Of a DNA stretch of 50,623 bases, positions 32,437 through 41,712 are shown in pieces (positions within the stretch are counted from its first letter, which is position 1; each line of letters begins with the position of its first letter). The position numbers and the translations under genes were made by a program. Source of the DNA: an uncultured Clostridia bacterium (GTDB lineage Bacteria > Bacillota > Clostridia > Oscillospirales > Acutalibacteraceae); NCBI GenBank assembly GCA_946186245.1, contig CAMHMN010000009.1, positions 1 through 50,623 on the forward strand, read 5' to 3'. A model generated the notes under the pieces. The model did not search any database, had not been told where the DNA came from, and saw nothing but the letters and a program-made list of their open reading frames with translations.

Positions 32437-33429
32437 CTAATCAGATTTTTCTGCCGCTTGTCTGGCTTTTATCTTGCCACTGATCAGCAGCCATTTCTTA
32501 TAGAATTTTACAAGAAATTTTCTGATAAGAGCCGGATGATAATAGTGATTGAGCGCTTTATACAGACTTCCTGTTTTTATCTCGTACGCCTTCACTCTAT
32601 CCCGGAGAATGCCCGGTCGGGACGGTTTCATAATGGACGGATTGCGCGAGATGGCGGCGTCAAGGTCTATTTCAATGCTATCCAGACAGGATGAGATTTT
32701 TTCGATCATAGCCTGTCCTCTGGCGGTATGAATCAGCACAAGCGAAACGCCGTTGTCGTCAAAGAACGCCGGCGAAAGCGTATCCGCGCCCCAATAGTCG
32801 CCCAGTGTGAGATCGGACACGCGTGTTTCGATTCCTTTATACTGGCAGCTATAGCAGCCTTCGCTCAGGATAGTATTATCAATAAAGGCCCGCATATACA
32901 GCTCGTTTTTATGATTGACGGAATAGCTTGTCCCATCCGCATATTCGATTGTGAGATGATAATTCAGCCAGCCCTCACGTTTGTCTCTGAATTGGATACT
33001 ATCAATCTGCTTGCCCCTGCTGATTTCATTCAGATACTTTTTCCATGTGGCTGCGCTGGGTGCGCCGTGACACACAATATCCACCAGGAAGAGTTTTTCA
33101 TAGGGCTTTTCCAATTTCCTGGTCAGTGCGGCAACCTGACAGGGGGAGCCGACAAAAAGAACCTGCCTGCCCTCTTTGAGATCTTTCTCACACTGACGGA
33201 TGGCATTTCCAAACGAGCTGAAGGCATATTTGCTTTGACAGAGTCTGTCCAGATCAGCCGGCTCCGTCACGCGAACGTGAACCACTGAAAAATCCTCGTC
33301 AAAAGCAGCGCCATAGACAACGCCGCCGCTATTGACAATCTCCCTCGCAATCACAATAAATACACCGCCGGAAGATGCATTCATCCGATCATGGAGATTA
33401 TTATTCTTACAAGCCAACGCATTTATCAT
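32437..33429 (-). CDS. FrhB/F420 hydrogenase-dehydrogenase beta-type protein
   Basis: This 330-residue protein starts within the stop of the flippase gene. Motifs are NASSGGVFIVIAREIV, CQSKYAFSSFG, VLFVGSPCQVAALTRKL, VDIVCHGAPSAATWKKYL, GCYSCQYK and DLTLGDYWGAD, the C-terminal domain of coenzyme F420 hydrogenase/dehydrogenase beta-family proteins. Relatives are common in polysaccharide clusters, often with an N-terminal ferredoxin domain that is missing here. The biochemical role in polysaccharide assembly is not established; flavin-dependent redox chemistry on a sugar or pyruvyl group has been suggested for such proteins. It is the last gene of the polysaccharide operon. Confidence 0.82.
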   Translation of the reverse strand: MINALACKNNNLHDRMNASSGGVFIVIAREIVNSGGVVYGAAFDEDFSVVHVRVTEPADLDRLCQSKYAFSSFGNAIRQCEKDLKEGRQVLFVGSPCQVAALTRKLEKPYEKLFLVDIVCHGAPSAATWKKYLNEISRGKQIDSIQFRDKREGWLNYHLTIEYADGTSYSVNHKNELYMRAFIDNTILSEGCYSCQYKGIETRVSDLTLGDYWGADTLSPAFFDDNGVSLVLIHTARGQAMIEKISSCLDSIEIDLDAAISRNPSIMKPSRPGILRDRVKAYEIKTGSLYKALNHYYHPALIRKFLVKFYKKWLLISGKIKARQAAEKSD

Positions 33430-34826
33430 TTCTTCATTACCGCCTTGTACATGGAAAGAATGATTCTACGATTGATCACACAAAAAACCACAACGGCCGG
33501 AATAAACAGACAGATATTGACTGCCACACCCGCGTTCATCGTCGCCCCGATCATCAATACCGAAAGAATCAATGTAGCGATTGCTTCTTTCCAATTAATG
33601 CGTATCGGGGTCACTTGATTCAGGTCCCGCATCCTTAACAGCCACATCACAAAGAAGCCTAAAAACGTCGACAAGGAAGCGGCGTGAAGCCCGATCAGTT
33701 GGATCGCCACAAGATCAACAACAAGATTGACAGCCGCGCCTATCATGCTTGATCTTGCTATTCTTTTGGTATGAGCGTTCTTTAACAGCCCCGCGCTGAT
33801 AAATGATGTAAATCCCTGAAATACTGCTCCCAGATATAAGAAGCCTATATATTGGGCACTCTCCTGATACGTCGCACTGATCACGAATGAGAAAACGATG
33901 TTGGTTGCCGGGATAAGTATCCACGTAAAGGATATCGCAATTCTGTAAATATTCGAAAACAGTTCAGAGGAGTAATCCGATGTTTCTTTGTTGTCCTTCA
34001 GGTCAGATAATGCTAAGTCTGTCCATGCAAAATTTATGATCGTAAACACCATTGACACAACTGCGGGAAATTTGCTGGAAATAGCAAAAATGCCATTCGC
34101 TGAACTGCCTAAAGCCGCCCTGATCACGTATCTGTCAGACGCGCTCATGATCCACCAGCTCAGACCGGACGGAACTAAGGGGGCAGAATACTTTAAAAAT
34201 TCCACTGTCAGCCTTCTGCTGTCCGGGATAATGTGAAAACCTGTTCTCAGCTCCCTGGAACAGAGCAGCAGCACGGCAATGGTGATCATCTGACTGATTA
34301 CTGTACTTTGGAATAAAGCTTCAATGCCTTCCTTGAGAAAGATAATCTTTATGATGTTGAGCGAAACCAGAATGACGGTGTAAATGATTCCTGAAGCCGC
34401 GAAAAGGCTCTGTTTCTTTAAGCCTCTCACTAGCGTCTGCAGCGATTCCAGCCATCTTCCACAGACCAGAAGAAGAATAAAATACCCGTAATAGGCTATC
34501 GGCACAAACTGATTGACCAACAGAATGATAAAGGAGGCAGCAGCCGAACTGATAATCAGCACCCGGTAGGTGGCGGAAATGCAATCTACCTTATCCTTTA
34601 TGCCATTCAGCATCCATCTGTACGCGGCGTCTGAAATCCGCAGCGTAATGATGGGCGTAAACAAGGCCACTGTCGTGACAAGCAGGTCATAATCGCCAAG
34701 ATCATCCGGAGAAATATAATAGGTATAGAGAGGAACAATTAAAAATGTAATGATCTTTGTACCAAGATTGCCAATGGCATATATCAAGGTGCCCTTTAGT
34801 AAGCTTTTACTCCTTCGCTGTGCCAT
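33426..34826 (-). CDS. Polysaccharide flippase (Wzx/MOP family)
   Basis: I choose ATG 34826, overlapping the upstream stop (TAATG), over GTG 34838. The 466-residue integral membrane protein has about twelve to fourteen hydrophobic segments, starting with GTLIYAIGNLGTKIITFLIV and PLYTYYISPDDLGDYDLLVT, the signature N-terminus of lipid-linked oligosaccharide flippases. It would move the undecaprenyl-linked repeat unit across the membrane. Its place beside the EpsG-like polymerase and pyruvyl transferase supports a Wzx/Wzy-type pathway. Confidence 0.9.
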   Translation of the reverse strand: MAQRRSKSLLKGTLIYAIGNLGTKIITFLIVPLYTYYISPDDLGDYDLLVTTVALFTPIITLRISDAAYRWMLNGIKDKVDCISATYRVLIISSAAASFIILLVNQFVPIAYYGYFILLLVCGRWLESLQTLVRGLKKQSLFAASGIIYTVILVSLNIIKIIFLKEGIEALFQSTVISQMITIAVLLLCSRELRTGFHIIPDSRRLTVEFLKYSAPLVPSGLSWWIMSASDRYVIRAALGSSANGIFAISSKFPAVVSMVFTIINFAWTDLALSDLKDNKETSDYSSELFSNIYRIAISFTWILIPATNIVFSFVISATYQESAQYIGFLYLGAVFQGFTSFISAGLLKNAHTKRIARSSMIGAAVNLVVDLVAIQLIGLHAASLSTFLGFFVMWLLRMRDLNQVTPIRINWKEAIATLILSVLMIGATMNAGVAVNICLFIPAVVVFCVINRRIILSMYKAVMKK

Positions 34827-35875
34827 TAGCCTAAGCACTCCTCCAAATATTTTTCTAACTTCATTCTTTGTTCCGGTAATTCCCTGTTTGCAGACGTAAA
34901 ATCACAGTCAAAATCAATTTGATCCACTAAACCTGTTATATATCTGTCCTCTAATCCACACATGCCTGTCAATGAAATAATCCTGCTGTTCATTTGATTG
35001 TTGGTTTCATTTTTTGAATCAAACCGATCGACAACATAGAAAGGAACATTGAAATTGATGGAAAAGGCAGTCAGGTGGAACGAATCGGTAATCACAAGTT
35101 TTGCATGATCTATCAGATACAGAAGCTCCTCCGGGGTAACGGCATGATAGGCAGATTTTTTATCGCCAACATCAATGACGGTACAGTCAGAATCCGCTTT
35201 TGCCAGAATATCCTTGACAACGTCGCTTTTTTCTCCCAAGAGGAATAACAAAATATATTTTTCAGGAACCTGTCTTTCTTGTTCGATCTTTCTCCATTCC
35301 TCCGCGGTCAGGGCTAACGTGGGGTCAATCAGCGTTTCGCATTCCCTGCCGGTGAGCTGCCGGATGAGTTGGCTGCCCTTTTCTTCCCGGCACGAAAGGT
35401 GTTCAAAGCCGGAAAGACCCTCGCGGAACAGTTCGATGTATTTCTCCGGAAGCGAGTCCAGTCCGATGCTCGGCGACAGACAAACGCGTTTGCTTTTATC
35501 GCAGAAACGGAGGAAGAACCGTTGGTAATTAAACTCTTTCAATTTCGGATTCCAGACCTGATCGCTGCCTACCACAAAATAGTCATACCGTTTTGTCAGT
35601 CTCGCAGGAATACCTCTGCCAAGCACATTGACATGGCTGATTCTTTTGCGGGTAAACCGCATCATACCTGTATTACGCCTTGATTCATAATCTCCGAAAA
35701 GAGCCGTGATGTATTTATAAAAAAAACGTATCAATCTTACCGGAACACGTTCAATATATATGATGGTATCTACATCAAAATTTTTTCTTTTTAATATCTC
35801 CTGAACAGCATAATTCTGAAATCTGTTGCCATAGTTGTAGTCGCCGCTTAGTGTAACGATTGCTATTTTTTTCAT
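34826..35875 (-). CDS. Polysaccharide pyruvyl transferase family protein
   Basis: This 349-residue protein begins KKIAIVTLSGDYNYGNRFQN and contains YDYFVVGSDQVWNP, FLRFCDKSKRVCLSPSIGL, SCREEKGSQLIRQLTG, LIDPTLALTAEEW and ITDSFHLTAFSINFNVPFYV, the core of the CsaB/WcaK polysaccharide pyruvyl transferase family. By family it transfers pyruvate from phosphoenolpyruvate as a ketal onto a sugar, adding negative charge to the polymer. The acceptor cannot be read from sequence. It is followed by the flippase gene with a one-base overlap. Confidence 0.87.
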   Translation of the reverse strand: MKKIAIVTLSGDYNYGNRFQNYAVQEILKRKNFDVDTIIYIERVPVRLIRFFYKYITALFGDYESRRNTGMMRFTRKRISHVNVLGRGIPARLTKRYDYFVVGSDQVWNPKLKEFNYQRFFLRFCDKSKRVCLSPSIGLDSLPEKYIELFREGLSGFEHLSCREEKGSQLIRQLTGRECETLIDPTLALTAEEWRKIEQERQVPEKYILLFLLGEKSDVVKDILAKADSDCTVIDVGDKKSAYHAVTPEELLYLIDHAKLVITDSFHLTAFSINFNVPFYVVDRFDSKNETNNQMNSRIISLTGMCGLEDRYITGLVDQIDFDCDFTSANRELPEQRMKLEKYLEECLG

Positions 35876-35890
35876 TGTATCATCTTTCTT

Positions 35891-36847
35891 TCAATTATGC
35901 AAAATCCACATTTTTAGTTCCATCGTTGGAGAACATGCGCAAGCAAACACCGAAAGCTTTGCATTCTTTGTCAGATACCTGCTCTTCAAACAGAGAAATA
36001 CGTTTTCTCTCACTATCTTCAATAAACGCTTTTTTTTCTCATGATCATAGACATGATTGGCGGTCATGGTTCGGATAGTATTCACAGCGGCTTTTACAGT
36101 TCTTACATTCCATGCTCTTTCAATTTCTGCTTCATCAAGCAAATACGCTTGACTACGCTCGAGAGCAGTTATTTCTGTCAATTCGGTATTATTAAAATTT
36201 TCATGAGCAAGAAAGCGTTTCTTGACCGCACCATTTTGATTTGGTCGATAATAGTACAGCGAAGAATGATTCCAAACGACTGGCTCAGTCGCGTATCGCA
36301 AATATTGAATCACAAATAATAAATCCTCACAAATTGCAAGATCTTGCTCAAATCTTAACTTGTTCAATCTAATTATTTCCGTATCAAATAACTTTCCCCA
36401 TGCAAATCCGCCCATTCCAAAAGCAGAAAAGCACGAAATCTGAGCCTCTTCGGGTCTCAATACATCTTTATCGGCACTTAGGGCAGTTTTCCCGGTATGA
36501 TTCAATTGACAGGCAGTCATTCCGCCTTTATGCATATCCTGTGATAGAATTGACAGATAATTTTCATCAATGCAATCATCGGAATCCACAAAGCAGATAT
36601 ATTCGCCTTTTGCCATATCAAGACCGTTATTTCTTGCGGCGGATACGCCTTGGTTTGGCTTATGTAAAACTCTGATTCTTTGATCCATTTGAGCAAAATG
36701 ATCGCAAATGTTGCCTGAATTGTCAGGGGAGCCGTCGTCTATCAGAATCAGCTCAAAATCAGTATACGTCTGAGCCAGAATCGATTTTATGCATTCTTCC
36801 AGGTATTTTTCTGTCTTATATACAGGGACAATTATACTGATTTTCAT
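35891..36847 (-). CDS. Family 2 glycosyltransferase
   Basis: This 318-residue protein has the GT-A start KISIIVPVYKTEKYLEECIK, then LILIDDGSPDNSGNICDHFA, NQGVSAARNNGLDMAKGEYI and FVDSDDCIDENYLSIL with the D-x-D metal site. It probably adds one sugar to the lipid-linked repeat unit at the inner face of the membrane; donor and acceptor are unknown. The C-terminal third (MTANHVYDHEKKKRLLKI) is typical of capsular GT2 enzymes. Confidence 0.9.
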   Translation of the reverse strand: MKISIIVPVYKTEKYLEECIKSILAQTYTDFELILIDDGSPDNSGNICDHFAQMDQRIRVLHKPNQGVSAARNNGLDMAKGEYICFVDSDDCIDENYLSILSQDMHKGGMTACQLNHTGKTALSADKDVLRPEEAQISCFSAFGMGGFAWGKLFDTEIIRLNKLRFEQDLAICEDLLFVIQYLRYATEPVVWNHSSLYYYRPNQNGAVKKRFLAHENFNNTELTEITALERSQAYLLDEAEIERAWNVRTVKAAVNTIRTMTANHVYDHEKKKRLLKIVRENVFLCLKSRYLTKNAKLSVFACACSPTMELKMWILHN

Positions 36848-36866
36848 TAGGCGATTCTTCCTTTAA

Positions 36867-37967
36867 TTATCTCATATTGAAGAAAAACTCATATGGCATC
36901 GTTTTTCCCACATTATTAATCATGACTCGGAGAATGTATAATGCCGTTCCATACCCGACCATTGCGAGCGTCGTCAGCTTCTTTCGGTTTTCATCGCTAA
37001 TGTAACTGATCAGATTGGGAAGCAGTATGACAAAATAGGGAGTAAACAGAAACGCACCTCTTTGAAACATAGATGAATTCAGAGAAAGCAGATACAGCAG
37101 TATTTCGTAAATCAGCATCCAGACAATGAGATTGTTCTCCCTGACAACCGATTTCCTTTGCTTTTTTTCAATCTGAAGAAAGCAGAAAACAATGGCGAGA
37201 ATCTGAACAACCAGAACCAGTATCTCGACGGTATTCCCGGTACGTTTGTGAGAATCATCTATATACGAACTGTACTTCTTTGGAAGAATGAAGGTAAGAA
37301 TTTTTATAAAAAGTGGGAAGAAGGCAAGAATTAATCCGTAAACGCCACCTATAATTACCATGGTCTTTTTGTTGATATCAATTTTCGACAGAAAATACAG
37401 CGGCAGGAAGAAAATCGCAGACGTATGGAACAGCATCCCGATGCCGATAAAAATCAGGAATTTCATCAGCTTCTTGTCCTTGATAAACGGCAGCGTCAAA
37501 AACAGGAAATAAGAAACAAATGAACTCGGCGTGAGGTTCAACGCCGTCTGGTAGAAGCAGAAGGAGAAATACAGAAAAATGCTGAGCCATTTGTCTTTGG
37601 ACTGCTTATAAATAACGATGGTGATTAATCCAACCTGCAAGACACTGTTGGCAATCGTGATGGTTTGCTGATGACCGAAAACAGAGAGCAGCTTATTGAA
37701 CACTTTATAACCGAACTCCAGTTCGCCATACCAATTATAGGAATAATGTCCCAGATCCATCCAATTGGTTTTTGACAGCATTAAGAAGTGCCCTATATAC
37801 TGTCTTGTGTCAGCGCCGACACGAATGCTTCTCATTGCCGCGAAGAAAAACAGAATCAATGCCGCGATTGCAACAATGAGTTCGTCAGATTTCTCATACT
37901 TTTCGCTTAGTTTTTTGATGACGCCCAGATACAGCAGATACACAAGAATCGAATAGTAAACAATCAC
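36867..37967 (-). CDS. EpsG-family membrane protein (candidate polymerase)
   Basis: This 366-residue polytopic protein has about ten hydrophobic segments (IVAIAALILFFFAAMRSIRV, later LIFIGIGMLFHTSAIFFLPL). The R-V-G-x-D-T-x-x-Y segment (RVGADTRQYIGHF) and the later F-H-x-S/T-A segment are marks of the EpsG family. By family and position it is the repeat-unit polymerase (Wzy role) of the operon. The frame starts at GTG 37967, with AGGTGA thirteen bases earlier, a weak site. Confidence 0.85.
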   Translation of the reverse strand: MIVYYSILVYLLYLGVIKKLSEKYEKSDELIVAIAALILFFFAAMRSIRVGADTRQYIGHFLMLSKTNWMDLGHYSYNWYGELEFGYKVFNKLLSVFGHQQTITIANSVLQVGLITIVIYKQSKDKWLSIFLYFSFCFYQTALNLTPSSFVSYFLFLTLPFIKDKKLMKFLIFIGIGMLFHTSAIFFLPLYFLSKIDINKKTMVIIGGVYGLILAFFPLFIKILTFILPKKYSSYIDDSHKRTGNTVEILVLVVQILAIVFCFLQIEKKQRKSVVRENNLIVWMLIYEILLYLLSLNSSMFQRGAFLFTPYFVILLPNLISYISDENRKKLTTLAMVGYGTALYILRVMINNVGKTMPYEFFFNMR

Positions 37968-37976
37968 TTTATTGAT

Positions 37977-38723
37977 TCACCTTTTTGTTTCTTCACTTAT
38001 GAATTTCATCACGGAATTCGCCATTTCTACCTCAGAAAACACTTTTTTGCCGAACTCATAGGCGCTCCGGGACATTTTCAGATATTGCCCGTGGCTTTTA
38101 TACAGTGTTTCAATGTTGTCAGCCATTTTGGAGATGTCAAATGTCGGCGCAACAAGCGCTGTGTTGTCCCCGATAAATTCGGATATTCCCTCAATGTCAA
38201 AGCATATGATCGGGTGTCCGTGCCTGTAAGCATCAATAATGACGCCCGACTGACTGATAGACTTGTGCAGAATCAGACTTGCGTCAGCGGAATAAAAATA
38301 CCCGTGCAGCTCGTTTTCCGGAATAAACTCATTGATGAGCTCCACATTGTCACATTTTGCAATGCCGTCCATCATCTGTTGCTGCACATCATCCAGAGCC
38401 TTTCCGGCTACAACGATACGGCAGTCAACGGCTCTTTTCGCTAGTTCGTGAGCCAGGGGGACAATGAATTCGCATCCTTTATAGGTGGATATTCTTCCGA
38501 AAATCAGCAGCTTTTTCTTAAAGCTGTCTGAGGCCTGATAGGGAAGCAAGGCAAAGACGATATAAATGGGGAGCGTGAGATCCAGCGTCTGGATAAAGGA
38601 TAACGAAACAAGGTAATTTGTCGCGCAAAGGAGCTCATAAAAAAGAAATCCCATTTTGCTGTTGAAATAAAGCAGAACCAGATACACTACAAGACAGACA
38701 GGAATCACCATTTTGTCATACAT
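37977..38723 (-). CDS. GT4-type glycosyltransferase half protein with hydrophobic N-terminus
   Basis: The 248-residue product starts with two hydrophobic stretches (VIPVCLVVYLVLLYF; LDLTLPIYIVFALLPY). It then has only the donor-binding half of a GT-B enzyme: LLIFGRISTYKGCEFIVPLA, DCRIVVAGKAL, ELINEFIPENELHGYFYSAD, LHKSISQSGVIIDAYRHGHP and the ISEFIGDNTAL turn. The usual N-terminal acceptor-binding half is missing and no in-frame remnant lies upstream. It may be a membrane-bound single-domain enzyme working with the 38741 protein, or a truncated gene. AGGAAGG directly abuts the ATG, so the exact start is uncertain. Confidence 0.75.
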   Translation of the reverse strand: MYDKMVIPVCLVVYLVLLYFNSKMGFLFYELLCATNYLVSLSFIQTLDLTLPIYIVFALLPYQASDSFKKKLLIFGRISTYKGCEFIVPLAHELAKRAVDCRIVVAGKALDDVQQQMMDGIAKCDNVELINEFIPENELHGYFYSADASLILHKSISQSGVIIDAYRHGHPIICFDIEGISEFIGDNTALVAPTFDISKMADNIETLYKSHGQYLKMSRSAYEFGKKVFSEVEMANSVMKFISEETKR

Positions 38724-38740
38724 CCTTCCTAAGAGCCACT

Positions 38741-39811
38741 TCAGCCATTAATTATCTCCTTAAAACGGTCAACGTGATTACTAAAATAAAAATTGGACAT
38801 AAATGCATTCCTTGCCCCGTCAGACAAAGCGCATAAATTGTTTCTTATGCTCTCATAGGCGTTGTCGATATCGTCAAGCGAATAGGAGCCGTAGAGAATT
38901 ACACCGTTTTCAGGTGTTACTATCTCTTTGAAGCTGCCGATCTCAGAGGCAATCACGGGTGCTCCGAACATAAAGGATTTGCAAATCACGCCGCTTTGTG
39001 TGGAACGGTTGTAGAGCATCCATGTGCAGTTGCTGATGGAATAAGCGAGATTGATTTCCTGATTAGTAAGCGAATGTCCGTGATTGACAATCAGCCTTCT
39101 CTGATCTATCAGCTCCTGCAATTCATCATCCAGATATTCCGAAACATCCGTTCTGGTAGCAATCTGGAATTTGGCAGTCTTATCTGTTTTGGCCTTGTAT
39201 TTGAGGTATTCGATAAACAGTCTGAAATTCCTCGATTTAGAGGCAGTCGCTATGAAAGAAAAATACTGTTTGTCATTCACAGTAAGGCTTTCTCCGCACT
39301 CGTCGGTAAAGATCAGCGGAAATACGTCGTAGTCAACATTTTTAAATCGACAATACTTTTCATAATTATACAGGGCGGCATTGGACGGAAGGATCACTTT
39401 CGTGCATCGCTTGACCAGCCGCTTTACAAAGAAATACCGTCCTACAGCCTTAACGGTTTCTCTGGCGGATTCTGTCCCCGTCCTGAAATTCCGAAACCAT
39501 TCTCTGAAACCGTACCACGGTTCGTGATAGACGAAATACACCTTCATGGCAGGGTTGATCTTTTGGAATCGCTTGGTAATGGAGGTATCATCCGGAGAAA
39601 GGTTGTAGATGAACAGAATATCCGGTGCTTCTGATTCGCCCGAAATATATTGAAACTCATACTGCGGATATTCCTTGACAAACGAATCATACTGCTTGTC
39701 AAGATACAGCACCGGAACACAGTCAATCTCCCTGAAAAGCTCGTAATAGGCAAGCATATGGGAAAAATGCCCCGGAGCATATTTGGCAGACATAATATAT
39801 ACTTTTTTCAT
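38741..39811 (-). CDS. GT4/GT1-type glycosyltransferase
   Basis: I choose ATG 39811, just after the stop of the upstream gene, over an upstream in-frame ATG at 39847. The 356-residue protein opens KKVYIMSAKYAPGHFSHMLA and contains ILFIYNLSPDDTS, KVYFVYHEPWYGFREWF, KVILPSNAALYNYEKY and a GT-B donor domain with YFSFIATASKSRNFRLFIEY, LIVNHGHSLTNQEINLAYS, RSTQSGVICKSFMFGAPVIA and a SEIGSFKEIV loop. It is a GT-B enzyme of the capsular type; the sugar is unknown. Confidence 0.85.
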   Translation of the reverse strand: MKKVYIMSAKYAPGHFSHMLAYYELFREIDCVPVLYLDKQYDSFVKEYPQYEFQYISGESEAPDILFIYNLSPDDTSITKRFQKINPAMKVYFVYHEPWYGFREWFRNFRTGTESARETVKAVGRYFFVKRLVKRCTKVILPSNAALYNYEKYCRFKNVDYDVFPLIFTDECGESLTVNDKQYFSFIATASKSRNFRLFIEYLKYKAKTDKTAKFQIATRTDVSEYLDDELQELIDQRRLIVNHGHSLTNQEINLAYSISNCTWMLYNRSTQSGVICKSFMFGAPVIASEIGSFKEIVTPENGVILYGSYSLDDIDNAYESIRNNLCALSDGARNAFMSNFYFSNHVDRFKEIING

Positions 39812-39815
39812 TCTA

Positions 39816-41069
39816 TCACTCACCCAATCCGCATAATGCAAATCCATTCCAGATGTCGTTCCACTGGTATTCAGACTTCACAAGCCGCTGTGCTTCACCG
39901 GCAATTCTGTCACATTCAGCGGAATCCATGAGCAGTCGGTCTATTTCTTTCGCCAAAAACTTCATATCATCAGAAACAATGGCATTCACTCCGGAAGTTA
40001 TCTTAATTCCCTCCGCACCGACTGAGTTGGTCAGGACAGGAAGACCCATCGCCATGGCCTCAAGTATCTTTGTCTTGATGCCGCTGCCGTATGCAATCGG
40101 GGAAAGGAATATTATTGTTGCCTTGACATGAGGTCTCATATCATCTACCATACCCAAAAACTCAACCTGTTCGCCGAATTGAGAGCGCACTTCATCAGGA
40201 GCCTTTCCCACTACGTATAATTTCACCGGAGCCTTCACATAGGGAAGGACGTCATTTACAATCATTTTGAGCGAATCGACATTAGGCGGATATTCAAGAT
40301 TTCCGATGAAAGACAGCGAATGATCGGTTTTGGCAACGGGCATATCCTCGCTGAAATAATCATAATCAACCCCGGTCGTGACCGTGACGCATTTATCCTG
40401 ACGCAGCATGGAATTCAGCTCTTTTGTTTCCTTGTCGGAAACGAATATCACATGATCATAAAGCCGCGCGTAATACTGTTCCGCATGGCGCAGGCGCTTT
40501 ATCTCAAATGTGAGAACGGCGCTTTTGAGCAGGGGCATGACCCTGTTTGCCAGTCCCGACATTTTTTTGCTGTACTGCCCGATAAAATTCGGGTCGGAAT
40601 CCGCTGCAAGCTCTCTTTCATACCGCTTGGAAAGCAGATCGTCCATATCGAGTATTTTTACCGGAACGCCCTCCAGACCATCAATATAGGGAGCAGTCCT
40701 TATCATATCCGTGATGACAACGTCAAAATGATGCTCGCCGCATAATTGCCTGATTCGCTTTACATTTGACCTGCTGAAATACAACGAACACTGCAACGGC
40801 CATTTTTTTGAGAACAGGGACTTAAAAAACAAATTGCCTATTTTGGTTATCGCCCCGATTTCCGAAGCACGGTACACTTCCTTTATGAAATAGGGCTTGT
40901 TTTTGAGTTCATCTTCAAAAACCTGGTCGCCTTCCAGGAAGGTGAATAAATATATATCATATCCGTATTTCTCGTATAAACCTCTGCAATAGTGATAAAG
41001 CGACAGCTTTCTCCCGCTGTTGGTGGTGAAGAATAATCTTGTTGTAATAAATAACAGTTTTTTACCCAA
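39816..41069 (-). CDS. GT4 family glycosyltransferase
   Basis: The 417-residue protein begins KKLLFITTRLFFTTNSGRKL and has the C-terminal GT-B donor site: LSFIGNLEYPPNVDSLKMIV, VKLYVVGKAPDEVRSQFGE, VEFLGMVDDMRPHVKATIIF, LSPIAYGSGIKTKILEAMAM and GLPVLTNSVGAEGI. This pattern marks family 4 glycosyltransferases that often transfer mannose-like sugars; a heptose donor is possible given the neighbouring GDP-heptose genes but is not shown. It overlaps gmhA by eight bases. Confidence 0.88.
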   Translation of the reverse strand: MGKKLLFITTRLFFTTNSGRKLSLYHYCRGLYEKYGYDIYLFTFLEGDQVFEDELKNKPYFIKEVYRASEIGAITKIGNLFFKSLFSKKWPLQCSLYFSRSNVKRIRQLCGEHHFDVVITDMIRTAPYIDGLEGVPVKILDMDDLLSKRYERELAADSDPNFIGQYSKKMSGLANRVMPLLKSAVLTFEIKRLRHAEQYYARLYDHVIFVSDKETKELNSMLRQDKCVTVTTGVDYDYFSEDMPVAKTDHSLSFIGNLEYPPNVDSLKMIVNDVLPYVKAPVKLYVVGKAPDEVRSQFGEQVEFLGMVDDMRPHVKATIIFLSPIAYGSGIKTKILEAMAMGLPVLTNSVGAEGIKITSGVNAIVSDDMKFLAKEIDRLLMDSAECDRIAGEAQRLVKSEYQWNDIWNGFALCGLGE

Positions 41070-41712
41070 AAAATCTCTCCTCCAGCATTAAGCACAGGCA
41101 ATGATAAACCGGCAGGTGCAGCTCCTGAATCATATAGGTTTCGGTTTCGGGAACCTTGATGCAGACATCGGCGAGTTCCTCCAGCTTATTCCGCTTCGAA
41201 CCGGTCAGGCCGATGACCTTCATGTCCTTTGCTTTGGCGGTCACGGCAGCGTACAGGATATTCTGGCTGTTGCCGGAGGTGGATATGCCGAGGAATACGT
41301 CGTTTTCATTGCCGTAGCCGTTCACCTGCTGCGCAAAGCAGAGCAGCGGCTCGCAGTCATTCATATAAGCGGTGGTCAGCGCAGGATGTCCGTCCAGCGC
41401 AATCGCCGGCAAAGCACCCTGCAGATTTTCGGCCAGAACCTTGCCCAATTCCTCGTTGACTTCCGTGAGCTTTTCGCCCTGCTTGGCACTCAGCCTTCTG
41501 GGCTTCTTGAACCCCTTCATCAGCTCCCCGACAATATGCTCGGAATCGGCAGCGGATCCGCCGTTTCCCGCGACAAGCAGCTTGCCGCCTGACGAATAGC
41601 TCTGTTCCATTATTTCATACGTTTTGCGTATTTCTTCCTTTACAACGACCAGCTGCGGATAACGCTCGATCAGAATATCGAGCTGCTTTATGACTTTTTC
41701 ATTTGTTTCCAT
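41062..41712 (-). CDS. gmhA: Sedoheptulose-7-phosphate isomerase (GmhA)
   Basis: This 216-residue SIS-domain protein has LVAGNGGSAADSEHIVGELM, the signature of phosphoheptose isomerases, then FLGISTSGNSQNILYAAVTA, VIGLTGSKRNKLEELADVCI and a C-terminal ELHLPVYHCLCLMLEERFF. It converts sedoheptulose 7-phosphate to D-glycero-D-manno-heptose 7-phosphate, the first step of GDP-heptose synthesis in the cytoplasm. GAGGTAG precedes ATG 41712, which overlaps the end of the HddC-GmhB gene. The product feeds the kinase at 43004-44002. Confidence 0.9.
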   Translation of the reverse strand: METNEKVIKQLDILIERYPQLVVVKEEIRKTYEIMEQSYSSGGKLLVAGNGGSAADSEHIVGELMKGFKKPRRLSAKQGEKLTEVNEELGKVLAENLQGALPAIALDGHPALTTAYMNDCEPLLCFAQQVNGYGNENDVFLGISTSGNSQNILYAAVTAKAKDMKVIGLTGSKRNKLEELADVCIKVPETETYMIQELHLPVYHCLCLMLEERFFG

